64,000 nucleotides of DNA, from assembly GCF_001625215.2 (NCBI RefSeq), contig NC_030384.2:40954390-41018389 (forward strand), in the 5' to 3' direction. The position numbers were made by a program, and so were the translations under genes. Under the pieces are notes generated by a model. That model searched no databases, was not told the origin of the DNA, and saw nothing but the letters and a program-made list of their open reading frames with translations. Positions 36,801 to 47,587 of the stretch are shown here, one piece after another. The stretch is from Daucus carota subsp. sativus (Eukaryota > Streptophyta > Magnoliopsida > Apiales > Apiaceae). Each line of letters starts with the position of its first letter. Position 1 is the first letter of the stretch.

Positions 36801-39250
36801 TCGAAAATACAAACTACACAAGAATACAATGAACATGCTAATGACATTTAGATCTTTCGAGTGGTGTGTATCAGGGGAATAGATTTTCGAGTGCTCTTGG
36901 AAGACCAACCCCTTTCATACATCATTACATCCAACATTTTACAACTCAAAGCCAAAAGTTATCATAAAAGACTATATGACCTTACAACATCTGTGTATGG
37001 ATCGTGGAACAAACAACACGGGAATTGGAGGATATATAAAACAGAAATTGGGTGAAATAGTCTATATATGCAGTGGACCAACATGAGTGAATTTTCCAGT
37101 TCTAAGCCTACAAAAACAGATGCTTCAGAGATCCTTCTAAAATAAGCGAGTAAATTACCTTTGCAGTCAAGTGAACACACTTTTTTAATGATGTTTTTAA
37201 TGGTTATATTGGCGATTATAGGTGGATTTGGTCCATAAAAAAATATAAATTTCAATACATTAACAGGAACTACAAGTTGGGACAGATGAATTGGCAAAGA
37301 ATGGCAGGTACAGAAACACACTGGTACTAAGTTGGATTTATTATTTTACTTCTATGGGATTGCATACTTGCATCTATTTTTTGGTCCAAATCAGCAGTTG
37401 CACATATTCGAGCCCAAAAACTTATTGTTTCTACAGGCCCATTTCAAGAACATACTATCCAGCGTATAATGGCAATACTCTACTTCTTGTTGGGCATCCC
37501 ACCATTCATTTCAAGAAGATACAGTATCTACTTTTACGTTTTCCCACACATTTTAAAGATGGACCTAGGGATCCCCGCTCCATAGCCACTTCAAGGCTCG
37601 CCCATCCTCAACAGACAACTCCTAGCCTTCGACTTACCCAACCCACCTACAGCGTTACAATCCTAAAACCCTACAGCCTCCCAAGACCACTTGTTGTCAA
37701 ATCGGCATCTAGTGACCAATACACACCCCAACTAACCCCAACTGTAAGTTGCACATCCAACTGTCCCTATAGACATATCCCCATCACGTACTCTACTAGC
37801 CTGAAGCCTCTACGTGGCACCACCCAGTACTCTAAAAAGAATGACTCATCACCAGAACCAGAAAAAAGGATGAAAAAGGAAAAGAAAGAAAAAAGAGAAG
37901 TAGAAGAAAGACCACAAAAAGAAAAGAGAGAGATGATCCCTATGGATACTGCGTATAAGTCCTCAGACCATCATTTAGAACATGTTAGAGCAAGAATATT
38001 AGATTCAGTAGTACGAACACAGTAAAAGGATATCGAAGCTACACAACTCCTCAATGTATATGCACTCTCCCACTGGCATATACCTCCACCATACATACCA
38101 CAAAAACATCACTGATATACATCACATGATCCTTGTCATATATCGAGACATATTCTATGCTCAGAGCCAGTATTTCACTCAACAAGCTTGTTGTATGGCT
38201 TGCCCGGAAAGATAAGGAAATAGAGTCCATGTACAACTACAATTCTGGTAGAGCCAGTGGCGGAGGCACGTTGTGCCCTCCGGGGTCACGTGCCCCCCTG
38301 GATTTAAAAAAAAAATATATTTTTTATGTAGAATTCATGTATATAATATTAAAAATACACAATCATAACTCTCATATACCTCTTAATTTCAAGATTTGTT
38401 ATCATAATTTTATTATTGTTAATATTTTTTTCTTGTATTTTTTTCACAAAAATTGAAAGGTGAAATGAGAGCTTCTCGTAAGGTTCATTCGCTCATTACA
38501 GTTTTAAAAAAATTCATGTGCCCCCTCCACCCCTAAGTTCTGGCTCCGCCACTGGGTAGAGCTACTGAGCGCTAAACCCATTCCTATTCCTGTTAACGAC
38601 CTATGATGCTGCCTACGGTTCCTTACAGGAGGACTATCAATACTCTCATATACCTATTTACCAGTACCTTTCTTTACTTTGTGGTGGCACTAGCAGCTCC
38701 AAAAATGAATAAGAAATCCTGAATAATTCAGTGTAAAATACGCACATTTACACTCAAATTGAACAAAGAATCAAGTAAACATAATCACCATCAAACTACT
38801 ATCCACTAGACTAATATTTTATTACTATCAAATCCAAATTTATCACTAAACAACCCAAAAATTAACTTTTTTAAAACAAAACATACACACCTGATCCCGA
38901 ACCGGGACATCAACGATCCGTTCAGCAGCAAAAACACCTTCCTTTATCGGCCTCCGAATAGAGGAAAAGCGACGCTTACACATGGGACAGCGAGACTCCA
39001 CTTTGGCCCATTCCATAATACAAACGAAACAGAAGTAATGATCACAGCTATCAATACACCCTGGAATTGATCTTCCTTGTTCCGATAAGCAAATCCCACA
39101 GCAGCTGGATTCAGATGCGGATTCATCTTCTATTTTCGATTTGCCTTTGTTGGGTGATGTTGAATTTTGTGTTTTCGGTGTTTTGTTTGGTGAATTTTGG
39201 GGATCTTCTTCTAGGGTTTGGGAGTCTGGGGCTACTGAGTTGAAAGACAT
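33805..39250 (-). CDS. RING and PHD finger protein (putative E3 ubiquitin ligase / chromatin-associated)
   Basis: Three exons on the minus strand: 39250-38891, 36042-34548, 34046-33805; phases agree and give 698 aa. The N-terminus is Ser/Asn-rich. A C3HC4 RING (~residues 49-93) reads CCGICLSEQG..., CDHYFCFVCIMEW, CPMCKRRF. Right after the first splice a C4HC3 PHD finger follows (~residues 140-187: CTVCHSTSDECLLLLCDLCD, SHTYCVGLG, WFCQDC). The long middle is polar and Ser-rich. The last exon carries a conserved C-terminal block (FKEVARLATHSILAACGI, CRECFFIFVKDVVSTIM). The RING suggests E3 ligase activity and the PHD a histone or peptide reader; the target is unknown. Intron 1 (2.85 kb) hosts a Stowaway MITE and a hAT MITE. 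Convergent with PI4K-gamma. Confidence 0.92.
36219..36453. mobile_element. Stowaway-like MITE in intron 1 of the RING-PHD gene
   Basis: CTTCCTGCGTTCTTAAATATC at the left and AGATATTCAAGAACGGAGGGAG at the right, bordered by TA. 235 bp. Confidence 0.85.
38255..38554. mobile_element. hAT-like MITE with exact 8 bp target duplication, intron 1 of the RING-PHD gene
   Basis: Begins CAGTGGCGGAGGCACG and ends GGCTCCGCCACTG; the exact octamer GGTAGAGC flanks both sides (38247-38254, 38555-38562). 300 bp, AT-rich interior. Confidence 0.92.
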
Positions 39251-39364
39251 TTTAGATACTGAGTCGTGACTCGGCCCTCAGATGTGTATATACTATATAC
39301 TGTATATGATTTTTTTTCACCGGCAAATTAACTAACTTCTTGTTGGTCTACTTGCAATCCTCAC

Positions 39365-39780
39365 GGTGATTTTGAGGATAGTAATTAAACGGGGCAATTT
39401 ACAATTAGATTATGATGTGAAATTATATTTTAATCTAATTTAAACTTTTATCTTACTATTTTTTTTTATGATAACTATGTATCAAAATTCCTTTGTTTCA
39501 TTTTATTTTACTAATATTTAAAAATCCTATGATATTCTATTAATATTATTTAAAATCTGATTATATTCAAATTCTGGTGAATTTTGTGAGATTATTTAAT
39601 GTATTTTTTTATTTTTGAAATCCCATCATAATTATTAATTTTGGAGCATTGTGATTAAATCATGAAGACTCTATATCAATTACATGACATTTTATGTACA
39701 ATTAGCGTAAATTCAAAATCAAATACAATCAATTAAAATATAATGATCATATATAATTCATTAAAATCTCAATTAAATAT
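39365..39780. repeat. Eroded repeat of the 'TTAAAATC..AATTAAATA' MITE family
   Basis: Interior phrases (GAAATCCCATCATAATTATTAATTTTG, split by changes, and CATTAAAATCTCAATTAAATA) match the families at 25012 and 44883. Ends are not clear. Confidence 0.4.
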
Positions 39781-39781
39781 A

Positions 39782-39808
39782 CTAGTTTATAACCCGTGCA
39801 ATGCACGG
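39782..39808 (-). mobile_element. Helitron 3' terminus (minus strand)
   Basis: Read on the minus strand, a perfect hairpin CCGTGCATTGCACGG (7 bp arms) is followed after nine bases by CTAG and then T, the classic Helitron 3' end (hairpin plus CTRR, inserted before T). The element body would extend to higher coordinates, under 39809-41000. The 5' TC end was not located. Confidence 0.6.
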
Positions 39809-40316
39809 ACGGTTAACATATTTGTGATTTTATCTTATATTTTTTAAATTTAACTAATTTTATTATAAAAATTAAATTATGAATAATGTTGTTAAATAAA
39901 TATTTTATTTAACAGTTGGATAAATTCTTCATACTTAAATCCGTCAAATGGCTAATGAAAAATTAGGTCGAACATATATATTTTAATGAGAATGTTAAAA
40001 TATATTTTTGTACATGTTATAATTTAAAGAGATCTATAAACTCGGATATAAACGAACTAATCAACTTTTTAATATTTCGTTATTAATAATATAGTATAAA
40101 ACATATTATAAGTTAAAGAGACGCATGAAACCAAATACCGACCCATCATACGAACCTAAATTTAATGTTTAGATTTAATAAATAATATATAAATATACTA
40201 TAACCTGTTATAAATTCAAGAGTTTCGTGGGTCGAATACCAACCAGTTTATCAAACACAACTAACCGATCGACCAACCAAGTGAACTTCTTACATTTCGG
40301 CTTTAATAGTGTAATA

Positions 40317-40540
40317 CTCCCTCCGTCCCGCCAGATTGTTTACGTACATGGTTTGCACGCATTTTGAGACTCTGGTAAAGTATAGTTGTATAACATTTTT
40401 TAATTTTCTTTCTTTTTTTATACGTCAAATTTTTTCTCACGAATTATATATATATATATATATTATGTAAGAATATTTTATAGGAATCTCAAAATGCGTG
40501 GCATAAAGTAACATAAAAAAACCTGGTAGGACAGATGGAG
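40317..40540. mobile_element. Stowaway-like MITE
   Basis: CTCCCTCCGTCCCGCCAG at the left, CTGGTAGGACAGATGGAG at the right, TA on both sides; carries a short TA run. 224 bp. Confidence 0.85.
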
Positions 40541-41040
40541 TAATATATAGTATATTATAGATTTGTAATATTTTATTTACGTGAGATCATTAGAGTATTT
40601 AAAAATATGTTACTAATATATTTTGATTGAATAATATCACATGTTATTTATTAAGAATTATATATAATGATATTAATTTTTATATATATGTCGCCCGTGT
40701 TAATTGTAAAAGCTCGGTGTTTTTATTTAGAAAATCTAAAAAAGATAATGTAATTTGGTTAAAAAGATAATTACTATGTTGTTCGATGTTTTTTTAGAAG
40801 ATTGAGTGTTTTTTAGCTAAAAAATTATATAAAATACAATATATTTTAATTAAAAAGAATAATTGATCAGTTAGCTAAATGATATTTATAAGTTAAAATG
40901 AAATCGTCGGAACTAGCTGTAAGCTATCCGTAGAACAAGAAATTAATGATCCTAACTTTAGAGCCAGTGCACATTCAGAATAAATAAATAAATAATCTTC
41001 CCTTCTTTTATTAATGTTTTAGGTTATGGGATAGTTTGCT

Positions 41041-42459
41041 TCAGAGTCCTTTAGGTTTAGACAAATGATCGACTAAATCATCCACAGCTCTATAAGAAGT
41101 TCCATCTTTCTGTGTACTCTCTTGTGCTGCTTTACTCAACACCTTGGCCCTTGCTATTGGAGCTCCGTTTTCATCACTCACAGAGCTGGCGACCAATCGA
41201 GCCAACTTGTCCGAATCAGGAACTGTTCTTTCTCCCTCGCAGACTCTGGTTCCCACCTTAAGCTCGTCTAACAAGTCAGCATCATAAAACTGATCAGCCA
41301 TCATTGGCCAAGTCAACATGGGCACTCCCGCTGCAATTGACTCCAGCACCGAATTCCAGCCACAATGAGTTAGAAAAGCTCCCACGGCTGGGTGACTCAA
41401 TATAGCGACCTGAGGTGCCCAGCCTCTGACAATAAGTCCCCTACCAGATACGCGATCTTCGAAGCCTAATGGAATCATGCCATATTCTCCTACCTGGTGT
41501 CCCTTGGTAGGTTCTTTGCAAGACCAGAGAAACCTGGCCCCACTCTTTTCCAATCCTAATGCCAGCATTTCCATTTGCTTATTTGTCAACACGGCTTGGC
41601 TCCCAAAACACACATACACAACCGTGGCGTCTTCAAATTGATCAAGCCATAATTTGATCTCACCAGCCAAAATTTCATTAGATCCACCTCTTCCTACTCG
41701 TTCTTCTTCTGAAGGGAGCAACGGTCCAACCGCCCAGACCCGATCATGACCCAAAAACTTTTTCATGTAGTCTAAATAAACCCGCTCTAACTCGGTAAAC
41801 GAGTTAAAAATGAATCCACAACTTGCTAAATTCCCTTGACTCGAAGCTCTAATAACCTCGGAGTGTGGGCCTCCTTGGGCATAACTTCTAAACATCGGCG
41901 TTAGATTCCACCAAGGGTGAGATGGGAAATTCGGAATATCACTAAAAGTGATTACTTCATTCTCATCCGTCGGATCATTTCTTTTAGGCATATGACGCCA
42001 TACATTACAAGAAACCGACAAAGCCAAAACAGCAGAAGGCGAGAAAACATAGCGAGAAATCTTCAACTCTGTAGCGAGCCGGTTGGTCCAGCCGAGAAAC
42101 ATATCAGACACAATAGCAAGTGGCGGAGAAGGATGGTTTCGAAACCAGTTAAGTATGGGATCGTAAAGATCAGATAAAGCCACCGTCATCGGTATAAAGC
42201 CACTGGGGGGAAGGTCACGGACGTTTTCGACGCCATGAGGAATCAAAGTGGTGGGTGGAAAAGGCAGAACAAGGGGCTGAATAGATGGGTGTTTGATGAG
42301 CAGTGGATTCAGATAGTGGAGATTCTTGGGGGTCACAAGAATTGTGATGGTTAAGTTGCGGAGAGCGAGTTGGTGAGTGAGGTCTAAGAGGGGAATCATG
42401 TGCCCCTGTGAAGGATAAGGGAAGATCAAGATATGTGCTCCGCCTTGTGAGATTGCCAT
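41041..42459 (-). CDS. UGT89: UDP-glycosyltransferase, UGT89-type (copy A)
   Basis: Intronless, 472 aa, GT1 family with two Rossmann-like halves. The N-terminal acceptor half starts AHILIFPYPSQGHMIPLLDL with catalytic His20, and its partner Asp lies in AIVSDMFLGW (~residue 119). The C-terminal donor half carries the 44-residue PSPG box (residues 347-390, WAPQVAILSH to MADQ) with Trp22 and final Gln, typical of UDP-glucose users. Family members (UGT89A/B/C) glycosylate benzoates and flavonols (7-O-rhamnosylation for UGT89C1); the acceptor here is unknown. PSPG position 41 is Met where the other copies have Gly. This is the only array member on the minus strand. Its promoter matches that of the copy at 59675, and its downstream side is full of transposon debris. 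Confidence 0.95.
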   Translation of the reverse strand: MAISQGGAHILIFPYPSQGHMIPLLDLTHQLALRNLTITILVTPKNLHYLNPLLIKHPSIQPLVLPFPPTTLIPHGVENVRDLPPSGFIPMTVALSDLYDPILNWFRNHPSPPLAIVSDMFLGWTNRLATELKISRYVFSPSAVLALSVSCNVWRHMPKRNDPTDENEVITFSDIPNFPSHPWWNLTPMFRSYAQGGPHSEVIRASSQGNLASCGFIFNSFTELERVYLDYMKKFLGHDRVWAVGPLLPSEEERVGRGGSNEILAGEIKLWLDQFEDATVVYVCFGSQAVLTNKQMEMLALGLEKSGARFLWSCKEPTKGHQVGEYGMIPLGFEDRVSGRGLIVRGWAPQVAILSHPAVGAFLTHCGWNSVLESIAAGVPMLTWPMMADQFYDADLLDELKVGTRVCEGERTVPDSDKLARLVASSVSDENGAPIARAKVLSKAAQESTQKDGTSYRAVDDLVDHLSKPKGL

Positions 42460-42665
42460 GATGTCAAACAGAGCTGGTGAATATATTCCTCACACTCTTG
42501 CCAAGCTCTGCCTTTATATTCATCTTTGGAATATGCCAAAGCTTTTGTTGTTTTGGTAAGAATTTAGTTTTGCAGTTGGAGATTTTTTGCGGTTGGTACG
42601 TGAATTTATTTTGGAGCACATGGTTCCAATTCCCACCCACCTCCTTCCGATAATGATATTCTAGT
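42460..42665 (-). promoter_or_regulatory. Promoter of UGT copy A, homologous to that of copy E
   Basis: On the minus strand the order is: CGGAAGGAGGTGGGTGGGAA, a 'GGAACCATGTGCTCCAAA' block, 'CCAAAACAACAAAAGCTTTGG', then a TATA box AATATAAA (42513-42520) ~55 bp upstream of the ATG. The same blocks in the same order precede the ATG at 59675. Confidence 0.8.
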
Positions 42666-42679
42666 TTTCTTAAAATGGA

Positions 42680-42871
42680 CATGTTTATTCCGTAGAAGCC
42701 AGAAGCTAGGCTTTTCTTGAACTTTTTGTGTAAATAAGCAGAAACATTTTTAAGAACATGCGAATGTTAATTTTTTCTGCTTCTTTTCCAAATTTAACTT
42801 ATTTACTTATCACTCCACTTCTTTAGTTTGAGGAAGAAGTTACTTCTTGTAAGCTAACCCGAACGGCCCCA
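42680..42871. mobile_element. hAT-like MITE related to 52946-53163
   Basis: Contains 'AGAAGCCAGAAGCTAGGCTTTTCTTG' (split by changes) at the left and 'TTACTTCTTGTAAGCTAACCCGAACGGCCCC' (split) at the right, the reverse orientation of the element at 52946. No target duplication fixed. Confidence 0.6.
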
Positions 42872-43262
42872 ATATTTGTTTCTTGATGCTTTTCACTTTC
42901 TCGTGGGTAAACATTCTTGTACTGCAATTTTCAATATTTCATATTTGAATTATTTATATAATATATACATAAATAATTTAATTAAATGAATTATGTTTAT
43001 TCAAATTAAATAAATGAACGAATTAATTAACTAATTAAAATTTTAATTTTTAATAAAACATCTTTTCCTTATTTATCTTGTCCATCGACCATCATGCATC
43101 CCAGCCGATCATGTTTTAAGTTGATATTTAAGACTTGACACAGATCCTATCAGTAGCATTCATAATTTTGCAATAGTACTGGTGGTGTTATGATGTTTTT
43201 GTCCATAACCTTTACCTCAAAATTATTCAAAATAATTTTAAGTTTACATGTCTAAAACTCTA

Positions 43263-43497
43263 CTCCCTCCGTCCCACAATACATGTCCCTTTGACTTTTT
43301 GCACGTAATTTGATGTGCAAATAAAACATACTTCTATACATTATTTTTCAAATTTTTTTTTTCTGAATAAAAGTATAACATCCATATTTTTATTCAGAAA
43401 AAAAAAATTTGAAAAATAATATATAGACATATGTTTTATTTGCACCTCAAATTACGTGAAAAAAGTCAAAGAGACATGTATTGTGAGACGGAGGGAG
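43263..43497. mobile_element. Stowaway-like MITE with long arms
   Basis: CTCCCTCCGTCCCACAATAC at the left and GTATTGTGAGACGGAGGGAG at the right; the arms pair over much of their ~115 bp (ACATGTC..TTTGACTTTTT against AAAAAGTCAAAGAGACATGT). TA on both sides. 235 bp. Confidence 0.92.
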
Positions 43498-43640
43498 TAG
43501 TTGTTATAATCTTGACTCGTCAACATCTTCGTTTATCTATACATATATATTACGATTTTTCTAGTAGTGTGTCTATGAACACGCAATAAGTACAAAAATT
43601 GATAAATTTATCTTATTTTGACTCGCTTAAATTCATTTAT

Positions 43641-43832
43641 GGGTCTTTCTAGTGTGTGCCCAAGGGCACACATTAAGCACTAAATTTGATGAGTTTAGTG
43701 GATTTTGATTGGTGGAGTTGGTGTAAATGCAGGGGGTCATCCATATTTATGATTACATGACCAATAAGAATGCACCAAACTCATAAAAATTAGTGCTTAA
43801 TGTGTGCCCTTGGGCACACCATAGAAAAACCG
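43641..43832. mobile_element. Mutator-like MITE with 9 bp target duplication, inside an older relative
   Basis: Terminal arms 'TCTAGTGTGTGCCCAAGGGC' and 'GCCCTTGGGCACACCATAGA' are inverted; TTCATTTAT flanks both ends (43632-43640, 43833-43841). Similar but eroded arms outside it (TTTTTCTAGTAGTGTGTCTA at ~43556 and a partner near 43915-43940) suggest insertion into an older copy of the same family. Confidence 0.82.
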
Positions 43833-43999
43833 TTCATTTATATATAATGATGAACCTCTTCCATTCATAATAATCATACCAATTAAATACATATATTTTA
43901 TTGATTAACATGTGCCTATGATCATGTGCACACACTACAGAAACAAATACATTATTTTTTGATACCTGACTTCCGTATAAACCTTTCTGGGATCTTTAA

Positions 44000-44882
44000 T
44001 GAGTCTACGACATGTAACTTTGCTATAAGTTTTTCTTAACTTTGTGATTGGGTCTTAAGAGTTTGAAATAACTGACTTCGACTTGACTGGAAGCAATGGT
44101 GAGTTTGTATCGAGCCCGATTGGCTGAGTTTATAATTTACGATTTAACGTGACTTATGTGATAAGATGAGAACTTAAAATTATATGTTTGGATAATTTTA
44201 ACTTATTAATAATTTAAAGTTATTAAAAATAAAAAATAAAATTGATATACATGTAACCTATGATTTTGGGATATTTTTATCAAAAAAATTAAGCCACTGA
44301 AAGAAGTACATCAAACCAACTTCTGACTTTAAGTCAGCTTTTGGTTTTTTCTGATTTTAAGCCGACTTCTGACTTATTACACAAACTTACATTTTTCAGT
44401 TTAAAGTTGGATGTGGCTTCAAGTCCCGGCTTAAAGTCGGGACAAACATGCTCATTATCAAATTTGTGATAAGTCATTTTAGACTTATCAACGTATAAAT
44501 TATAATGTGTCTGTTTGGCAAACAAGGTTTCTGTCTTTTTATTTTCTTGACCCATATATGTGTAAAAAGCTAAAAACACTTATAAGAAGTTGAGAATACT
44601 AGTTTGTATGTTTCACGACTTCTACTTCTTTAATTACTTATAAGTCGTAATCACTTCTCACTTTTTACCCCTTCTTTACTTATATGACTCAGAATATATA
44701 TTCCTCTTTCTTCAAATCTTGAATAAGATCATTTTCCTGTTAGAACCCTTACCCTAAGAACCCTTACAACCTTCTAGTATTAATAAAGGTCTACAACAGA
44801 ACTGCAAATGCAAAAAATGTCGTGTTTATATATTATATCTTAAAATTATAACAAACGTAACAATGTAAAAAACATGTATTTA
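44000..44882. other. AT-rich spacer between UGT copies A and B
   Basis: Contains short repeated phrases (GACTTTAAGTC, AAGCCGACTTCTGACTT) around 44320-44460 that resemble eroded MITE debris. No gene seen. Confidence 0.4.
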
Positions 44883-45347
44883 GAGGGGTGTATTGGATTG
44901 GGATTTTAAAGCATTTTTTTGTATTCATGAAATCCGAGGGTATTCGATTGTGATTGTTTGAAATCCATTAAAATCTTGAGGTATTCAATTGGGATTTTAA
45001 ATTATGTTACAAAATCTGGAGGTATTCAATTGAGATTTTAAATTATGCTTTAAAATCTGACGGTATTCAATTGAGATTGTTTAAAATCCATTAAAATCTG
45101 ATGGTATTCAAATGCGGATGGATTTTTTTTGGATTTCATAAAATGATGGATTTTGTGGCATTCATTAGTGTATTTTAATTTTCTTGAAATCCCACAAAAA
45201 TCAATGGGATTTTGAAGCATTGTGCTTAAATCTCATCAACTCTGCGATATTTTATCAAGAATCTACACAAAATCAAAATCACATACAATACATTAAAATC
45301 TATACAATAAAAACAATTCATTAAAATCCCAATCGAATACACCCCCA
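44883..45347. mobile_element. MITE of the GGGGTGTATTGGATTGGGATTTTAAA type (probably PIF/Harbinger-like)
   Basis: Left GGGGTGTATTGGATTGGGAT and right ATCCCAATCGAATACACCCC are inverted; TTA occurs at both edges. Interior has repeated 'GGTATTCAATTG.GATT' units. Confidence 0.72.
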
Positions 45348-45853
45348 TTAGATTTAGAATTTGAAAATCTATTAAAAATTTAGACATCTGACGCGGGAGT
45401 GGTTCAATGATTCTATTTTAAGTTTGGGTTCTCTCTTCCTAAATTTGCTCCTAAGATATTATTACTACCGAATCTGGATTAAAAATACACAAGGAAATTT
45501 ATGCAGTGCAAACCGCTTATGATATTTGAATTAGAGTAGTGCTAGATGCACATAAAATTTGTATATAATGACATGACAATTAATGTGGAATATTTTAATT
45601 GAGGTGGTTGATATAAATACAGCGGATCCATTTCAATTAAAACATATCAGATGTCATTATGTATAAAATTTTGTAAGCAATTATATCCACCAAACGTTTT
45701 CCAGCTGAATTATGTATGTCCATTATCTACAAAAAAATTTACCCACGTACGTTCCCATAATTATAACTGATGCACAGCATTACAAGTGAATTATATCATT
45801 TAGCTCCCTTTTTCCTGTCGCTTTCTCTCTGATTCTCTGCAACAACAAAAATT

Positions 45854-47272
45854 ATGGCAATCCCACAAGACGGAGCACATATCTTGATCTTCCCTTATCC
45901 GGCACAGGGGCACATGATTCCCCTGTTAGACCTCACTCACCAACTCGCTCTCCGCAACTTAACCATCACCATTCTTGTCACCCCCAAGAATCTCCACTAT
46001 CTCAACCCGCTCCTCATCAAACACCCCTCCATTCAGCCCCTTGTTCTGCCTTTTCCACCCACCGCTTCCATTCCTGATGGCGTCGAAAACGTCCGTGACC
46101 TCCCTGCTGGCGGCTTCCGTTTAATGACACTGGCCTTAGCTGATCTTCATGGCCCCATTGTCTCTTGGTTTGAAAACCATCCCTCCCCGCCTGTTGCAAT
46201 TGTTTCTGACATGTTTCTTGGCTGGACTAACCGCCTTGCCCATGACTTGAACATTCCGAGGTTTGTTTTCTCGCCTTCAGGGGCCTTATCATTGTCAATC
46301 ATGTATAATCTGTGGCAAAATTTGCCCAAAAGAAATGATCCAACGGATGATAATGAAGTGATCAGGTTCGAAGGAATTCCAGGCTGTCCATCTTATCCCT
46401 GGTGGAAGATATCGCCGTTGTTTCGGAGTTACGTGGAAGGGGACCAACAATCAGAAGTCCTGAAAGAATCACTCAGGGGAAATATGGCGAGTTGGGGACT
46501 CGTGATCAATTCCTTCTCGGACCTGGAACAGGCTTACTTAGACTATTTGAAGGAGTTTTTAGGCCATGATCGCGTGTGGGTGATCGGGCCTTTGCTTCCT
46601 CCCGTTGAAGAACAAGTCAGACGAGGTGGATCTAGTGAAAGTTTGGCCTACGAGATCAAAACATGGCTTGATCAATTTAAAGAAAAATCTGTTGTCTATG
46701 TCTGTTTCGGGACTCAAGCTGTGTTGACCAATAAGCAAATGGAAATGCTGGCCCTGGGATTGGAGAAGAGCGGGGTTCCGTTTCTTTGGTCGTATAAGGA
46801 CCCTAAGGGACACGCTGAAGGAGAGTACAACATGATTCCTCCAGGGTTCAAAGATCGCGTGGCTGGGAGGGGACTAATTGTGAAGGGTTGGGCACCACAG
46901 GTTTTAATTTTGAGTCATCAAGCTGTGGGAGCGTTCTTGACTCATTGTGGCTGGAATTCGGTGCTAGAGTCGATCACAGCGGGCGTGCAGATGTTGACTT
47001 GGCCAATGGGTGCTGATCAGTTCGAAAATGCTGATTTGTTGGATGAGTTTAAGGTGGGAACTAGAGTGTGTGAGGGGGCGAAAACAGTCCCTGATCCAGA
47101 TGAGTTGGCTCGGGTGGTGGCGACAGCGATGAGCGACGATCGAGGAGTTGAAATGGCGAGGGCCAAGGAGTTGAGTAAAGCTGCACTAGAGAGTGTTGAA
47201 GAAGGAGGTCATTCTCATCAAGCTTTGAATGGTTTCGTTGATTTCTTGTCCAAAGCTCAACCAAATATGTAA
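45854..47272 (+). CDS. UGT89: UDP-glycosyltransferase, UGT89-type (copy B)
   Basis: Intronless, 472 aa. Catalytic His20 (PAQGHMIP) and Asp in AIVSDMFLGW (~residue 119) are present. The PSPG box spans residues 346-389 and keeps Trp22, Asp43 and Gln44, but the usual Pro in AGVP is Gln (ITAGVQMLTWP). The linker reads PPVEEQVRRGG, which groups this copy with the gene at 51236 and apart from copies at 41041, 57017, 59675 and 61820 (PSEEERV.RGG). First plus-strand member of the array, 3.4 kb from the divergent copy A. The C-terminus is its own (FVDFLSKAQPNM). Confidence 0.95.
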   Translation: MAIPQDGAHILIFPYPAQGHMIPLLDLTHQLALRNLTITILVTPKNLHYLNPLLIKHPSIQPLVLPFPPTASIPDGVENVRDLPAGGFRLMTLALADLHGPIVSWFENHPSPPVAIVSDMFLGWTNRLAHDLNIPRFVFSPSGALSLSIMYNLWQNLPKRNDPTDDNEVIRFEGIPGCPSYPWWKISPLFRSYVEGDQQSEVLKESLRGNMASWGLVINSFSDLEQAYLDYLKEFLGHDRVWVIGPLLPPVEEQVRRGGSSESLAYEIKTWLDQFKEKSVVYVCFGTQAVLTNKQMEMLALGLEKSGVPFLWSYKDPKGHAEGEYNMIPPGFKDRVAGRGLIVKGWAPQVLILSHQAVGAFLTHCGWNSVLESITAGVQMLTWPMGADQFENADLLDEFKVGTRVCEGAKTVPDPDELARVVATAMSDDRGVEMARAKELSKAALESVEEGGHSHQALNGFVDFLSKAQPNM

Positions 47273-47587
47273 GTGGGCTAGTGCAGATTGCAGACAATTT
47301 TATCAGAAGCATGGACTGGAAACCTTTATATGATAGTGCTAGTTATCCATAGTTCCGGTCGGCTTTTAGATAATTATTTGAACTCATGCATTTCTTTGTT
47401 ACATGTTAAATAATTGATCAAGGAGGGAGAGAACTTTATCATCAGATCAAATCTCGAAATAAATTCTATTCACTTCCTCAGAACCTTTGAGCAGGTATAG
47501 AGGCTACAGTATACAATATTATACGTGTCTGTACGTTCAAGACTGATAGTATCAAGTAAAAGCAACATAAGCAATATGCATTAATGG

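Noticed and set aside
37291-38025. Complete plus-strand gene of 244 codons in the RING-PHD intron
   Set aside because: It begins with TTG rather than ATG, has no recognised domain, and lies within a well-supported intron. Kept only as a low-interest observation.
41917-42177. Frames antisense to the UGT genes (also in 51341-51565, 57964-58363, 62614-62847)
   Set aside because: They recur at the same relative positions in each paralog, as expected for shadows of conserved coding sequence.
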